Source: Methylobacterium sp. J-090
GTDB lineage: Bacteria; Pseudomonadota; Alphaproteobacteria; Rhizobiales; Beijerinckiaceae
Length of the DNA: 64,000 nt
Assembly: GCF_022829345.1 (NCBI RefSeq)
Contig: NZ_JAKSXV010000082.1
Location: 62,001-126,000 of the forward strand
Reading direction: 5' to 3'
The notes beneath the pieces are model-generated. The model searched no databases and was not told where the DNA came from. It saw only the letters and a program-made list of their open reading frames with translations. The translations under genes and the position numbers were made by a program. This document shows positions 18,136 to 27,167 of this stretch, piece by piece (positions within the stretch are counted from its first letter, which is position 1; each line of letters starts with the position of its first letter).

Positions 18136-19251
18136 TCAGACCACGGCCGGAAAGACGAGGCGGACCACGGTGCCCTCGCCGGGCTTGCTGTCGAGGGTGA
18201 CCGTTCCGTTCTGACGCTTGACGAGGCCGTGGACGATGGCGAGGCCGGTGCCGCGCCCGGCCTCGCGGCTGGTGATGAAGGGTGCGAGCGCCCGTGCGGC
18301 CATCTCGGGCGACATGCCGTGGCCCGTATCCGTCACGGTGATTCCCACGGCGCCGTCCCCCGGACGCTGCAGGCCGCGATCGCCCACGGGGACCGCGAAG
18401 GTCGCGATGGTGATGCGGCCCTCGCCCGGCATCGCCTCGCAGGCGTTGGCGACGATGAGGTTGAGGGCCAGTTCCACCTGGCGCGGGTTGCTCAGGCCGA
18501 GGGCGAGGCCGGGCGTGGTGCGAATGTCGAGGGTGATCCGCACGGGCAGGCTCGGGGCGGTCCGGGTCGCGAATTCACCGACCAGCGCGTTGAGGTCCAC
18601 GGGCCGCACGTCCGGCGCGATCCGCCGCGAGAACGCGAGGAGCTGGCGGGTCAGGATCGTCGCCCGCTCGGCCGCGTCCGTGGAGCGCAGGATCGCGCGC
18701 TGAATGAACGGCTCGTCACGGTCGCCCAGGCGCCGCTTGAGCCCGTCGATGTAGCCGATGAGGATCTGGAGGAAGTTGTTGAACTCGTGCGCGACGCTGT
18801 TGGTGAGGAGCCCCAGCGCCTCGCGCTGGCGCGACAGGCTGAGCGCCCCTTCGGCGTCCCGGCGCCGCGAGACGTCGATCACCTGCACGATGCGCCGGTC
18901 GGTGCCGGGCACGGGGGCCACCAGGATCTGCGCCCAGAACGCCGCACCGACCCGGGTGTAGGCCAGGAGCTCGATCCCCTCGGGCGGGGCTTCGGCCAGG
19001 GCGGCCACGAGGGCGCCGCGCGCCGCGCGGTCCGTGTCGGGGCCGAGCAGGAGATGGGTGCTGCGGCCGGTCACCGCCTCGGCGCCGTGCCCCGTCAGGG
19101 CCAGGAAGGCGGGGTTGGCGAAGACGATCCGCTCGCCCTCGGACGCCGTCTCGACGAGGAGGGTGGGGACGCGCGACGCCGTCAGATAGGCCTGCGGGTC
19201 CGCATCCGTCCGGTCGTCCGGCGCCTGATCGTCCCGTCGAGGCGATGCCAT
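18136..19251 (-). CDS. PAS (LOV-like) sensor histidine kinase
   Basis: Cytosolic two-component kinase of 371 aa with no membrane segment. The PAS domain (about 25-130) resembles LOV photosensors: GRSTHLLLGPDTD (62-74) aligns with the LOV signature GRNCRFLQGPDTD, and FWAQILVAPV matches the LOV core strand. The photoactive Cys is replaced by Thr65 and the flanking Asn by Ser64. The kinase core has His155 in SVAHEFNNFLQ as the phosphoacceptor, the N-box NLIVANACEAM, the G1 box DTGHGM and the G2 box GRGTGLAIVHGLV. No receiver domain or response regulator is adjacent. It lies 83 bases downstream of the S24 repressor on the same strand. Confidence 0.88.
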   Translation of the reverse strand: MASPRRDDQAPDDRTDADPQAYLTASRVPTLLVETASEGERIVFANPAFLALTGHGAEAVTGRSTHLLLGPDTDRAARGALVAALAEAPPEGIELLAYTRVGAAFWAQILVAPVPGTDRRIVQVIDVSRRRDAEGALSLSRQREALGLLTNSVAHEFNNFLQILIGYIDGLKRRLGDRDEPFIQRAILRSTDAAERATILTRQLLAFSRRIAPDVRPVDLNALVGEFATRTAPSLPVRITLDIRTTPGLALGLSNPRQVELALNLIVANACEAMPGEGRITIATFAVPVGDRGLQRPGDGAVGITVTDTGHGMSPEMAARALAPFITSREAGRGTGLAIVHGLVKRQNGTVTLDSKPGEGTVVRLVFPAVV

Positions 19252-19334
19252 GGCCTGTCCGCGTGCGGGGCACCGACCGTCCCCGGAGCGTCAGCCATAG
19301 ACCGATCCGGTGGCTCGGCAAAGCCGCGGCCCCG

Positions 19335-19967
19335 CTACTGGCGCACCCACATCACGCGGCCGATCCAGGCGATCTCGCCGACATTGACCACCCGGTCGGC
19401 ATGCTCGGGGTTGAGGGACGTGAGTTCGATGGTCCGGGCCGTGCGGCGCTTCAGTTCCTTGGCCAGGACTTCACCGGCGGCCAGGCGCACCACGACCCGG
19501 TCGCCCTTGCGCACGCTCGCCGAGGGGGAGACGATGAGCACGTCGCCGTCCCGGTAGAGCGGCGCCATCGAATCGCCCTGTACCTCGAGGGCGAAGGCGC
19601 GGTCGTCGGCGAGATCGGGAAACTCGATCTCTTCCCAGCCGGGGCCGCCCGTGGGCATGCCCTCGTCGGTGAACAGCCGTCCCGATCCGGCCTGGGTCAT
19701 GCCGATGAGGGGAATCATCGAGCGGGCCGGCCCGGTCCGGACCTCGATGAGGCGCAGGAATTCATCGAGGCTGGCGCCCGTGGCGGCCAGGACCTTGGCG
19801 ATGGACTCGGTGGAGGGCCAGCGCTTGCGTCCGTCGGGGCCGATGCGCTTCGAGCGGTTGAAGCTCGTCGCGTCGAGGCCGGCACGCCGCGCGAGTCCGG
19901 AAGCCGAGAAGCCGTGGCGCTCGGCCAGCCGATCGATGGCGGTCCAGATCTGCTCGTGCGACAACAT
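19335..19967 (-). CDS. LexA-like repressor, helix-turn-helix plus S24 peptidase
   Basis: The 210-aa regulator has an N-terminal helix-turn-helix domain (about 5-75, with SASGLARRAGLDATSFNRSKR) and a C-terminal S24 self-cleavage domain. Relative to the ATG at 19967, the catalytic serine is at about 133 in QGDSMAPLY and the general-base lysine at about 170 in VLAKELKRR; an Ala-Gly pair (about 93-94, TQAGSG) is at the right distance to be the cleavage site. A GTG one codon upstream could also start it. No phage gene is nearby, so it looks like a chromosomal stress regulator rather than a prophage repressor. It may form a unit with the downstream kinase. Confidence 0.88.
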   Translation of the reverse strand: MLSHEQIWTAIDRLAERHGFSASGLARRAGLDATSFNRSKRIGPDGRKRWPSTESIAKVLAATGASLDEFLRLIEVRTGPARSMIPLIGMTQAGSGRLFTDEGMPTGGPGWEEIEFPDLADDRAFALEVQGDSMAPLYRDGDVLIVSPSASVRKGDRVVVRLAAGEVLAKELKRRTARTIELTSLNPEHADRVVNVGEIAWIGRVMWVRQ

Positions 19968-20004
19968 CACAGGCTCGCGGCAGGAAAGTGTGTAAGACGC
20001 TCAG

Positions 20005-20016
20005 CCTACGTGTAGG
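20005..20016. promoter_or_regulatory. Candidate operator upstream of the S24 repressor
   Basis: A perfect 12-base palindrome, CCTAC-GT-GTAGG, lies about 38 bases before the repressor start. A related half, GTGTAAG, sits on the gene-proximal side, and an AT-rich stretch suitable for a promoter (20023-20036) lies just upstream in the gene's direction. Autoregulation by LexA-type proteins is common, so this is a plausible but untested binding site. Confidence 0.4.
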
Positions 20017-20197
20017 AAAGTAGAACTAAAATATCGAGAAAGCAACGGTCCGAAATCGGGCGGACTTCCTTCTGCCTTCGGTCCCGCCAGGATTGTCCCC
20101 GGTCCCGGTCGGCCCACGGTTGCGGTGCAAGGGCGCGCGCTCTATCGCCGGGCCGGCAGGCCCCGCCCACCAGTAAGCCCCGCACATAGGAGACCGG

Positions 20198-20566
20198 ATG
20201 TCCTTCGTCCACAAGATCTGCGTCTACAAGATCTGCCCGCGCGATCTCTGGGCGAGGGCGCAAGCGCAGGGGCGCTTCACCGGGGCGCCCGTGGACCTGG
20301 CCGACGGCTTCATCCACTTCTCAACGGCGTCCCAGGCGCCCGAGACGGCGGCCCGGCATTTCGCGGGTGTCCGTGACCTCGTCCTCGTCGCCGTCGACGC
20401 CGAAGCCCTGGGCGAGGCGCTGCGCTTCGAGCCCTCGCGCGGCGGCGACCTTTTTCCGCACCTCTACGGTGATCTGCCGCTCACCGCCGTGCGCGCGGTC
20501 CACGCGTTGCCCGTGGGGCCGGATGGGAACCACGTCTTCCCCGAGCTTCCCGGAGACGCCGCATGA
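20198..20566 (+). CDS. DUF952 family protein
   Basis: A 122-aa member of the DUF952 (COG3502) family, with the typical [13 protein letters not shown] start and the central [11 protein letters not shown] segment; aromatic and histidine residues around that stretch are family features. The fold is thought to resemble glutathione- or ADP-ribose-related small domains, but no reaction is established. A TAGGAG site precedes the ATG. The stop overlaps the pyrD start (ATGA), a pairing conserved in many alphaproteobacteria. Confidence 0.88.
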   Translation: MSFVHKICVYKICPRDLWARAQAQGRFTGAPVDLADGFIHFSTASQAPETAARHFAGVRDLVLVAVDAEALGEALRFEPSRGGDLFPHLYGDLPLTAVRAVHALPVGPDGNHVFPELPGDAA

Positions 20567-21642
20567 TCGGCGCGCTGTTTCCCCTGGTGAAACCCCTGCT
20601 GCACCGCCTCGACGCGGAGGCGGCCCACAATCTCACGATTCGGGGCCTGTCCCTTTTGCCGGCGCGCCGGCCGCCCGTCGACGATCCGCGTCTCGCCGTC
20701 GAGGTTCTCGGCCGGCGCTTTCCAAACCCCGTCGGCCTCGCAGCCGGCTACGACAAGGGCGCCGAGGTGCCGGACGCGCTCCTCGGCCTCGGCTTCGGCT
20801 TCGTCGAGGTGGGCGGCGTCGTGCCCAAGGCGCAAGCCGGCAATCCGGCCCCCCGCGTGTTTCGCCTGAGGGCCGACGGCGCCGTCATCAACCGGTTCGG
20901 CCTCAACAGCGAGGGGCTCGACGTGGTGCGCCGCCGCCTCGTCGCCCGTCAGGGCCGGCCCGGCCGCATCGGCGTCAACATCGGCGCCAACAAGGAGGCG
21001 GTGGACCGCCTCGCCGACTACGTCGCCTGCACCCGGGCGCTGGCGCCGCTCGTCGACTTCGTCACCGTCAACGTGTCCTCGCCCAACACCCCGGGCCTGC
21101 GTGACCTCCAGGGCGAGGCCTTCCTCGACGATCTGCTGGCGCGGGTGGTGGAGGCCCGCGACGCGGTCGGTCCCGGCACGGCGATCCTCCTCAAGATCGC
21201 GCCCGACATCACCCTCGATGCGCTGGATGCCATGACGGCCACCGCCGTGAAACGCGGCGTCCAGGCCATCGTCGTCTCCAACACCACCATCGCGCGGCCC
21301 GCGACGCTCGCCGAGACGGCCCTCGCCCGCGAGACCGGAGGCCTCTCCGGCCGGCCGTTGTTCCGGCCCGCGACCCGGCTTCTAGCGCAGACCTACCTGC
21401 GGGTGGGCACGACAATCCCCCTCGTCGGCGTCGGCGGGATCGACTCGGCCGAGGCCGCCTGGACGAAGGTTCTGGCCGGGGCGAGCCTGCTCCAGCTCTA
21501 CTCCGCCCTGGTGTACCAGGGGCCGGGCCTGATCGGGTCCATCAAGGCCGGCCTCGTCGACCGGATCGCCGCCGCGGGCGCGGGCAGCCTGTCCGGGTTC
21601 GTCGGGCGTGACGCGAGGACCCTGGCGGCGATGCCGGATTAG
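20563..21642 (+). CDS. pyrD: Dihydroorotate dehydrogenase (quinone), class 2
   Basis: Membrane-associated flavoenzyme that oxidises dihydroorotate to orotate in pyrimidine synthesis and passes electrons to quinone. The 359-aa protein has the class 2 N-terminal helical extension (about 1-45) that binds the membrane, the FMN site segments [10 protein letters not shown] and [21 protein letters not shown], and the catalytic-serine loop [14 protein letters not shown], with the C-terminal phosphate-binding GVGGI. Its start overlaps the DUF952 stop. Its 3' end overlaps a small minus-strand gene by three bases. Confidence 0.96.
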   Translation: MIGALFPLVKPLLHRLDAEAAHNLTIRGLSLLPARRPPVDDPRLAVEVLGRRFPNPVGLAAGYDKGAEVPDALLGLGFGFVEVGGVVPKAQAGNPAPRVFRLRADGAVINRFGLNSEGLDVVRRRLVARQGRPGRIGVNIGANKEAVDRLADYVACTRALAPLVDFVTVNVSSPNTPGLRDLQGEAFLDDLLARVVEARDAVGPGTAILLKIAPDITLDALDAMTATAVKRGVQAIVVSNTTIARPATLAETALARETGGLSGRPLFRPATRLLAQTYLRVGTTIPLVGVGGIDSAEAAWTKVLAGASLLQLYSALVYQGPGLIGSIKAGLVDRIAAAGAGSLSGFVGRDARTLAAMPD

Positions 21643-21938
21643 GTTCTTGGAACGGGTGGCCGTCGCCGTCCGGTTCCGGCCAGCACGACGCAGGCGGCGA
21701 ACAGGCCGACCAGCCCCCATTTGACCGGCAGGAGGTCGGCGCCCTCGCTGGCGACGGGCTGGCGCGCGAACCGGCCGGGGCCGGTCTCGACGCCCGGTTT
21801 ACCCGCGCCCTGCGCGTCCGCGATCTGCGCGGGCGAGATCGCCCATTCGGCATCGATCTGGCGGTCATGCGCCATCATCGCCAGGGCGACGGCGATGCCC
21901 ACGACGATGGCCGCGCTCACCCGTACGGGGGTCCGCAT
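21639..21938 (-). CDS. Small two-helix membrane protein, unknown
   Basis: A 99-residue product with an N-terminal hydrophobic helix (about 8-27), a polar Gly/Pro/Ala-rich central loop of some 45 residues, and a C-terminal hydrophobic helix (about 72-90) followed by a short basic tail. I do not recognise a family. A GAGGAG site precedes the chosen ATG; an ATG 21 bases upstream is an alternative. Support is the ribosome site and the two clean membrane segments. Confidence 0.5.
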   Translation of the reverse strand: MRTPVRVSAAIVVGIAVALAMMAHDRQIDAEWAISPAQIADAQGAGKPGVETGPGRFARQPVASEGADLLPVKWGLVGLFAACVVLAGTGRRRPPVPRT

Positions 21939-22196
21939 CCGCGAGGTCTCCTCGACCATTCCGGGCCGGCGCAGGCCCCATTCCCGTGCATACCCCACCT
22001 GCGTATGGCAGCGCACCGCCTTAACCGACGCGAAACCACGGGCGACGAAGCATGGCTTGGCGCAAGCGCATGACTGGCCTGCGTTTTCACGCGATTGAGG
22101 GGCCGCTGTGCGGTGCGGTAACCCTTCGTGCAAGCCGGTCGTCACGACCCGGGTCGGGTCGCCACGACCTCAGAAGCCTCCCCATCAGGATCGTCC

Positions 22197-24494
22197 ATGG
22201 ATCACCCGGTCGCGTCTCCCAAGCGTTCGTCCGCCGCCGGCGGCTGGGGGGCGCTGAAAAGCTGTGGCAAGCACTTGCTCGGCAGCCGCGCGCCGCTCTC
22301 CGGGGCGCGGGCGATGCTGAAGGCCAACCAGCCCGACGGGTTCGACTGTCCGGGCTGCGCCTGGGGCGATCCCGAGCACGGCTCCTCGTTCGAGTTCTGC
22401 GAGAACGGCGTCAAGGCGGTCTCGTGGGAGGCCACCGACAAGCGCACGCCGCCGAAGTTCTTCGCCAAACACACGGTCAGCGAACTGCGCGGCTGGACCG
22501 ACTACGCCCTGGAGGGCGAGGGCCGGCTCACCCACCCCATGCGCTACGACGCGGCCAGCGACCGCTACGTCCCGACCACCTGGCCCGAGGCCTTCGCCGC
22601 CATCGGCGCCGCCCTGCGCGCCCTCGACAACCCCGATCAGGCCGAGTTCTACACCTCGGGCCGGGCCTCCAACGAGGCGGCGTACCTCTATCAGCTGTTC
22701 GCCCGGCACTACGGCACCAACAACTTCCCCGACTGCTCCAACATGTGCCACGAGGCCAGCGGCGTCGCCCTCCAGGCGGCCATCGGCATCGGCAAGGGCA
22801 CCGTGCTCCTGGAGGATTTCGAGAAGGCCGACGCGATCTTCGTGGTGGGTCAGAACCCCGGCACCAACCATCCGCGCATGCTCGGCGACCTGCGGAAAGC
22901 CGCCCAGCGCGGCGCCCGCGTGGTGGTGTTCAACCCCGTGCGCGAGCGCGGGCTCGAGCGCTTCGCCGACCCGCAGAACACCGTCGAGATGCTGCGCGGC
23001 GCCAGCGCCCCCGTGGCGAGCCACTATTACCAGCCGCGCCTCGGCGGCGACATGGCGGCCTTCCGCGGCATCGCCAAGGCGGTGTTCGCCGCCGACGACG
23101 CGGCGCTCGCCGCCGGCAAGCCGTCCGTCCTCGACCGCGCGTTCCTCAGCCACCACACCGCCGGCCTCGCCGCCTATCGCGCGGTGGTCGACGCCACCAC
23201 CTGGGAGGCCATCGAGGATCAGTCCGGCCTGTCCCGCGCCGACATCGAGGTCGCGGCGGGGGTCTATCTCGGGGCCGACAAGGCGATCTGCACCTGGGCC
23301 ATGGGCGTGACCCAGCACCGGCACTCGGTGGCCACCATCCGCGAACTCGCCAACGTGATGTTCCTGCGCGGCCATGTCGGGCGTCCGGGTGCGGGCCTGT
23401 GCCCCGTGCGCGGCCATTCCAACGTGCAGGGCGACCGCACGGTCGGCATCAACGAAAAACCCCCCGCCGCCCTCCTCGACGCCCTGGAGACCACGTTCGG
23501 CTTCACCGCGCCGCGCCGGCACGGCCACAACGTCATCGCGGCCATCGGCGCGATGCTCGACGGCTCGGCCAAGGCGTTCATCGGGCTCGGGGGCAATTTC
23601 GCCCGCGCCACGCCGGACACGACCCTGGTGGCCAAGGCCCTGTCGTCCTGCGAACTCACCGTCCACATCGCGACGAAGCTCAACCACTCGCACCTCGTGC
23701 CGGGCCGCGTCGCCTACCTCCTGCCGTGCCTCGGCCGCACGGAGATCGACCGCAACGCCCGGGGCAAGACCCAGATCGTGACCGTGGAGGATTCCATGAG
23801 CATGGTCCACGGCTCGGGCGGCATCAACAAGCCGGCCTCGAAGGAACTGCTCTCGGAGATCGCCATCATCGCCGGCATGGCGGCGGCCACGGTCGGCTCG
23901 GACCGGGTCGATTGGGCGGCGCTGGCGGACGATTACGACCGCATCCGCGATCTCATCGAGCGCACGATTCCGGGATTCACAGGCTACAACGTCCGGGTGC
24001 GGCGCCCGCGCGGATTCATGCTCCGCAATCTCGCCGCCGAGCGCAACTTCGAGACCGAGACCGGGTTCGCCAACTTCTCCGCCGACGCCCTTCCCGAGGC
24101 GACCGAGCATCAGCGTGCCCGCGCGACGCCCGGCACCTTCGTGCTCCAGACCTTCCGCAGCCACGACCAGTACAACACCACCATCTACGGCCTCGACGAC
24201 CGCTATCGCGGCGTCTACGGCGAGCGCCGCGTGGTCTTCGCCCATCCCGACGATCTCGCGGAGATCCGCGCGCTGAACGGCGACCGGGTCGACATCGTCG
24301 GCACCCACGACGACGGCGTGACCCGGGTGGCGGAGAGCTTCCGCCTCGTGCCCTTCGACATGCCGCGCGGGTCGCTCGCCGGCTACTACCCCGAGCTCAA
24401 CGTCCTCGTGCCGCTCTCGACCTTCGGCGAGGGCAGCGACACGCCGACCTCGAAATCGGTCCTCGTGCACCTGCGCGCGCCGGCCGCCGCGTGA
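22197..24494 (+). CDS. FdhF/YdeP family molybdopterin oxidoreductase
   Basis: Formate-dehydrogenase-alpha-like molybdoenzyme of 765 aa, matching the YdeP subgroup (about 760 aa). The N terminus has DCPGCAWGDPEHGSSFEFCENG, which carries the three cysteines usual for this subgroup's iron-sulfur site. The expected molybdenum-ligand cysteine is in CSNMCHEASG. VVGQNPGTNHPRM and the C-terminal molydopterin dinucleotide-binding domain with QTFRSHDQYNTT follow. Whether it oxidises formate is not established for this group; acid-resistance and sulfur-related roles have been proposed for homologues. The ATG at 22197 has an AGGA element. The next gene overlaps its stop. Confidence 0.9.
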   Translation: MDHPVASPKRSSAAGGWGALKSCGKHLLGSRAPLSGARAMLKANQPDGFDCPGCAWGDPEHGSSFEFCENGVKAVSWEATDKRTPPKFFAKHTVSELRGWTDYALEGEGRLTHPMRYDAASDRYVPTTWPEAFAAIGAALRALDNPDQAEFYTSGRASNEAAYLYQLFARHYGTNNFPDCSNMCHEASGVALQAAIGIGKGTVLLEDFEKADAIFVVGQNPGTNHPRMLGDLRKAAQRGARVVVFNPVRERGLERFADPQNTVEMLRGASAPVASHYYQPRLGGDMAAFRGIAKAVFAADDAALAAGKPSVLDRAFLSHHTAGLAAYRAVVDATTWEAIEDQSGLSRADIEVAAGVYLGADKAICTWAMGVTQHRHSVATIRELANVMFLRGHVGRPGAGLCPVRGHSNVQGDRTVGINEKPPAALLDALETTFGFTAPRRHGHNVIAAIGAMLDGSAKAFIGLGGNFARATPDTTLVAKALSSCELTVHIATKLNHSHLVPGRVAYLLPCLGRTEIDRNARGKTQIVTVEDSMSMVHGSGGINKPASKELLSEIAIIAGMAAATVGSDRVDWAALADDYDRIRDLIERTIPGFTGYNVRVRRPRGFMLRNLAAERNFETETGFANFSADALPEATEHQRARATPGTFVLQTFRSHDQYNTTIYGLDDRYRGVYGERRVVFAHPDDLAEIRALNGDRVDIVGTHDDGVTRVAESFRLVPFDMPRGSLAGYYPELNVLVPLSTFGEGSDTPTSKSVLVHLRAPAAA

Positions 24495-24814
24495 ACGAAC
24501 CGGCGGCCGGGACGACTGAGGAAGAACTGGCGGACACCTTCCTGGCGGTGACGGACTCCGTCGCCGCCCTCCAGCCCGGCCTCTCCACCCTGGAGGCGGG
24601 CGTGCTCGCCGCCCTCCACCTCGGCCTCGCCGCCGACAGCCGCAGCTTTTCGCGGGTGTTCGGCGTGGAGCACGCGCTGGTGCTGCGGGCGGTGGAGATC
24701 CTCGTCGGCGAGGCGACGCTCCTCAGCGTGATCGCGCGCGCGCCCCGCACCCAGCGCACGCGCTACGCGGTCACCGAAACGGGTCGGGCCATTCTCGACC
24801 ATCTCCACGGCTGA
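24491..24814 (+). CDS. Small winged-helix-like protein coupled to the molybdoenzyme
   Basis: A 107-aa protein whose GTG start overlaps the oxidoreductase stop as GTGA. The predicted helical core and the C-terminal RTRYAVTETGRAILDHL segment resemble the wing and last helix of MarR/PadR-type winged-helix proteins, but the match is weak and I cannot assign a family. Strict coupling suggests that it works with the molybdoenzyme, perhaps as a regulator, small subunit or maturation factor. Confidence 0.7.
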   Translation: MNEPAAGTTEEELADTFLAVTDSVAALQPGLSTLEAGVLAALHLGLAADSRSFSRVFGVEHALVLRAVEILVGEATLLSVIARAPRTQRTRYAVTETGRAILDHLHG

Positions 24815-24838
24815 AGCCTTCAACGGAAAACGTCTTGT

Positions 24839-24871
24839 CCATCGTCCCCCACCCCGTGGGAGGGACGATGG
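24839..24871. terminator. Symmetrical hairpin between convergent genes
   Basis: A perfect 10-bp stem (24839-24848 with 24862-24871) encloses a second 4-bp CCAC/GTGG stem. It lies between the convergent small winged-helix gene and the Old Yellow Enzyme gene, so it probably stops transcription both ways. No immediate T-tract follows on either strand. Confidence 0.55.
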
Positions 24872-24881
24872 CGCGAACGCC

Positions 24882-25988
24882 CTACCGCACGATCCGCACC
24901 GGCCCGTTCATCCCCGGCCAATCCGAGTACCCGTTGGCGCCGCCGCCGTACCAGTACGTCTTCGGGGCCTCGGCGAGGGGTGCGCCCGTGCGCAGGCGCT
25001 CCACGAGGTCCGGATTGGCGATGTAGGGGCGGCCGAAGCTGAACAGATCTGCGCGGCCCTCCTTCAGATCCTTCTCGGCAAGCTCCAGGGTGTACTGGTT
25101 GTTGCCGATATAGGCGCCCTTGAAGCGCTTGCGAATCTGCCCGAAATCCACCTCGTCCGGCACGTCGCGGCTCTGCTGGGTCACGCCCTCGATGGTGTGG
25201 ACGTAAAGCAGGCCGAACCCGTTCAGGGCCTCGACATAGGCGCCGAAGGTCGCCTTCGAATCGCTGTCCAGCGCCGTCTTGCCGGGCTCGGTGGTGGCCG
25301 GCGACAGGCGGATGCCGACGCGCTGGCCGCCGCCCCAGGCCTCGGTCACGGCCTCCACCACGGCCAGCGGAAAGCGTAGGCGGTTCTCGATGGAGCCGCC
25401 GTACTGGTCGTTACGGTGGTTGGTGGAATCGCGCACGAACTGTTCGAGCAGGTAGTTATTCGCCGAGTGGATCTCGACACCGTCAAAGCCGGCCGCCTTG
25501 GCGTTCTCGGCGGCGCGGCGGTAATCCTCGACGATGCCGTGGATCTCATCCGTCTCCAGGGCACGCGGGGTGACGTGGGGCTGCATGCCCTTTTCGGTGA
25601 ACGCCATGCCCTCAGGCTTGATCGCCGAGGGCGCGACGGGCAGGCCGCCGTTCGGCTGGACGTCCGGGTGCGAGATGCGGCCCGTATGCCAGAGCTGCAG
25701 GAAGATGCGCCCGTCATTGGCGTGGACGCCGGCGGTGACCGTCTTCCAGCGCTCGACTTGGGGCTCGGACCAGATACCGGGCGTCAGGGCGTAGCCCACG
25801 GCCTGTGGCGAGATGTTCGTCGCCTCTGAGATGATCAGGCCCGCATTGGCGCGCTGGGCGTAGTAATCGACGGCGAAATCCGGCGGCACGCCGTCGGTCG
25901 ACGAACGGCTGCGGGTGAGCGGCGCCATGACGACGCGGTTCTTCAAAGCGAGGTCGCCGAGGGTGTAGGGTTCGAGGATCGGGCTCAT
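24882..25988 (-). CDS. nemA: Old Yellow Enzyme family alkene reductase (NemA-like)
   Basis: FMN- and NAD(P)H-dependent reductase of activated C=C bonds and, in many homologues, nitro compounds or N-ethylmaleimide. The 368-aa length is typical. Visible features are the N-terminal KNRVVMAPLTRSR that wraps FMN, LQLWHTGR, the substrate-binding HSANNYLLEQF (His and Asn hydrogen-bond the substrate carbonyl), and the C-terminal FSFGRPYIANPDLVERL phosphate-binding loop. It is followed on the same strand by no close partner; the CoA ester lyase lies 113 bases upstream. The physiological substrate is unknown. Confidence 0.93.
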   Translation of the reverse strand: MSPILEPYTLGDLALKNRVVMAPLTRSRSSTDGVPPDFAVDYYAQRANAGLIISEATNISPQAVGYALTPGIWSEPQVERWKTVTAGVHANDGRIFLQLWHTGRISHPDVQPNGGLPVAPSAIKPEGMAFTEKGMQPHVTPRALETDEIHGIVEDYRRAAENAKAAGFDGVEIHSANNYLLEQFVRDSTNHRNDQYGGSIENRLRFPLAVVEAVTEAWGGGQRVGIRLSPATTEPGKTALDSDSKATFGAYVEALNGFGLLYVHTIEGVTQQSRDVPDEVDFGQIRKRFKGAYIGNNQYTLELAEKDLKEGRADLFSFGRPYIANPDLVERLRTGAPLAEAPKTYWYGGGANGYSDWPGMNGPVRIVR

Positions 25989-26101
25989 GCGGGGGATGGA
26001 GGTCCTTGTGGGAGCGCACCGCCGTGCGGCGCACCGTCAGCGGGGAAAGCCCCGCTTCCCCGCCCCTGTTCCCGCCCTCAGCGCATGGCGGGCCCGCCCC
26101 G

Positions 26102-26986
26102 CTACTGCCCCTTCGCCGCAATCGCCTCCGACCAGTTCACCGCGCGTCGCGCCATGCCGATGTGCTGGCGCTCGTACATGCGGCCCTCGATCTTGATGGC
26201 GCCGCGCTTGAGGTTCTCGGGCTTGTCGAAGGCCTCGATGACGATGCGGGCGCGGCGCACCTCCTCCTCCGTGGGGGCGAAGCAGGTGTTGGCCGGCTCG
26301 ATCTGGTTGGGATGGATCAGGGTCTTGCCGTCGAAGCCGAGGTCGCGCGCCTGCTGGCACTCGGCCCGGCAGCCGTCCACGTCGCCGATGTCGTTCCAGA
26401 CGCCGTCGAGGATGATCAGGCCCTCGGCGCGGGCGGCGGCGAGGGTGAACATCATCCACGGCAGCATCGGCACGCGGCCGGGGACGAGCTGGGCCCAGGT
26501 ATCCTTGGCGAGATCGTTGGTCCCGAGCACGAAGCCGGTCAGCCGCGTGCGCCGGTCGCGCCGGGCCTTGGCGATGTCCTGGATGTTGAGGATGGCCGCC
26601 GGGGTCTCGATCATCGCCCAGACGGCGATGCTGTCGGGCGCCTCCATGGCCTCGAGATGATTGGCGATGCTCTCCAGCACGGCGGGCGAGGACACCTTCG
26701 GCATCAGGATCGCGTCGGGCCGGGCCTCGATGGCCGCCTTGAGGTCGGATTCGCCCCAGGGCGTCTGGGGGGCGTTGACCCGGATGATGATCTCGCGGCT
26801 CCCGTAGCCGCCTTCCTTGACCGCCGCGCAGACCTGTTCGCGGGCGATTTCCTTGGCATCGGGCGCCACCGCGTCCTCGAGGTCGAGGATCAGCGAATCG
26901 GCGGCCAGCGTCCGGGCCTTCTCGAGGGCGCGCTGGTTCGAGCCGGGCATGTACAGCACGCTGCGGCGGAGGCGGAGGTCGGACAT
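26102..26986 (-). CDS. CoA ester lyase, HpcH/HpaI (CitE-like) family
   Basis: A 294-aa TIM-barrel enzyme with the family motifs RSVLYMPGSN, LDLEDAVAP (acidic Mg2+ ligand), IIIRVNAP, MIETPAAILN, LGTNDLAKD and KTLIHPNQ. Related proteins cleave malyl-, citramalyl- or methylmalyl-CoA, or hydrolyse malyl-CoA. In serine-cycle methylotrophs such enzymes supply glyoxylate and acetyl-CoA. This copy is of the short CitE type rather than the classical McL1-like type, so a malyl-CoA thioesterase or citramalyl-CoA lyase role is equally possible. The ATG at 26986 has a GGGAA element upstream; a longer in-frame extension is low-complexity. Confidence 0.87.
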   Translation of the reverse strand: MSDLRLRRSVLYMPGSNQRALEKARTLAADSLILDLEDAVAPDAKEIAREQVCAAVKEGGYGSREIIIRVNAPQTPWGESDLKAAIEARPDAILMPKVSSPAVLESIANHLEAMEAPDSIAVWAMIETPAAILNIQDIAKARRDRRTRLTGFVLGTNDLAKDTWAQLVPGRVPMLPWMMFTLAAARAEGLIILDGVWNDIGDVDGCRAECQQARDLGFDGKTLIHPNQIEPANTCFAPTEEEVRRARIVIEAFDKPENLKRGAIKIEGRMYERQHIGMARRAVNWSEAIAAKGQ

Positions 26987-27167
26987 CGAGGGTTCCCGTG
27001 AAAACGCCGCGCACCTTAATGCAACATCGGCGCCGGGGCACCCCGCAGGGGCTCGCCGAATGGCGGATCCTTCGCTGGTTCGCGGCGCGCGCAGACGACG
27101 GCTGCTGTAAGCTCCGCGGAACGCCGCCGTCTCCACACGGCCCATCGATCCCGAATCCGAGGGTGCC

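Noticed and set aside
19335..19967. Prophage boundary suggested by the S24 repressor
   Set aside because: No integrase, phage structural gene or attachment repeat in the neighbourhood; flanking genes are core.
22185..24470. 761-aa minus-strand frame opposite the molybdoenzyme
   Set aside because: Shadow of the FdhF-like gene; no ribosome site or recognisable domain.
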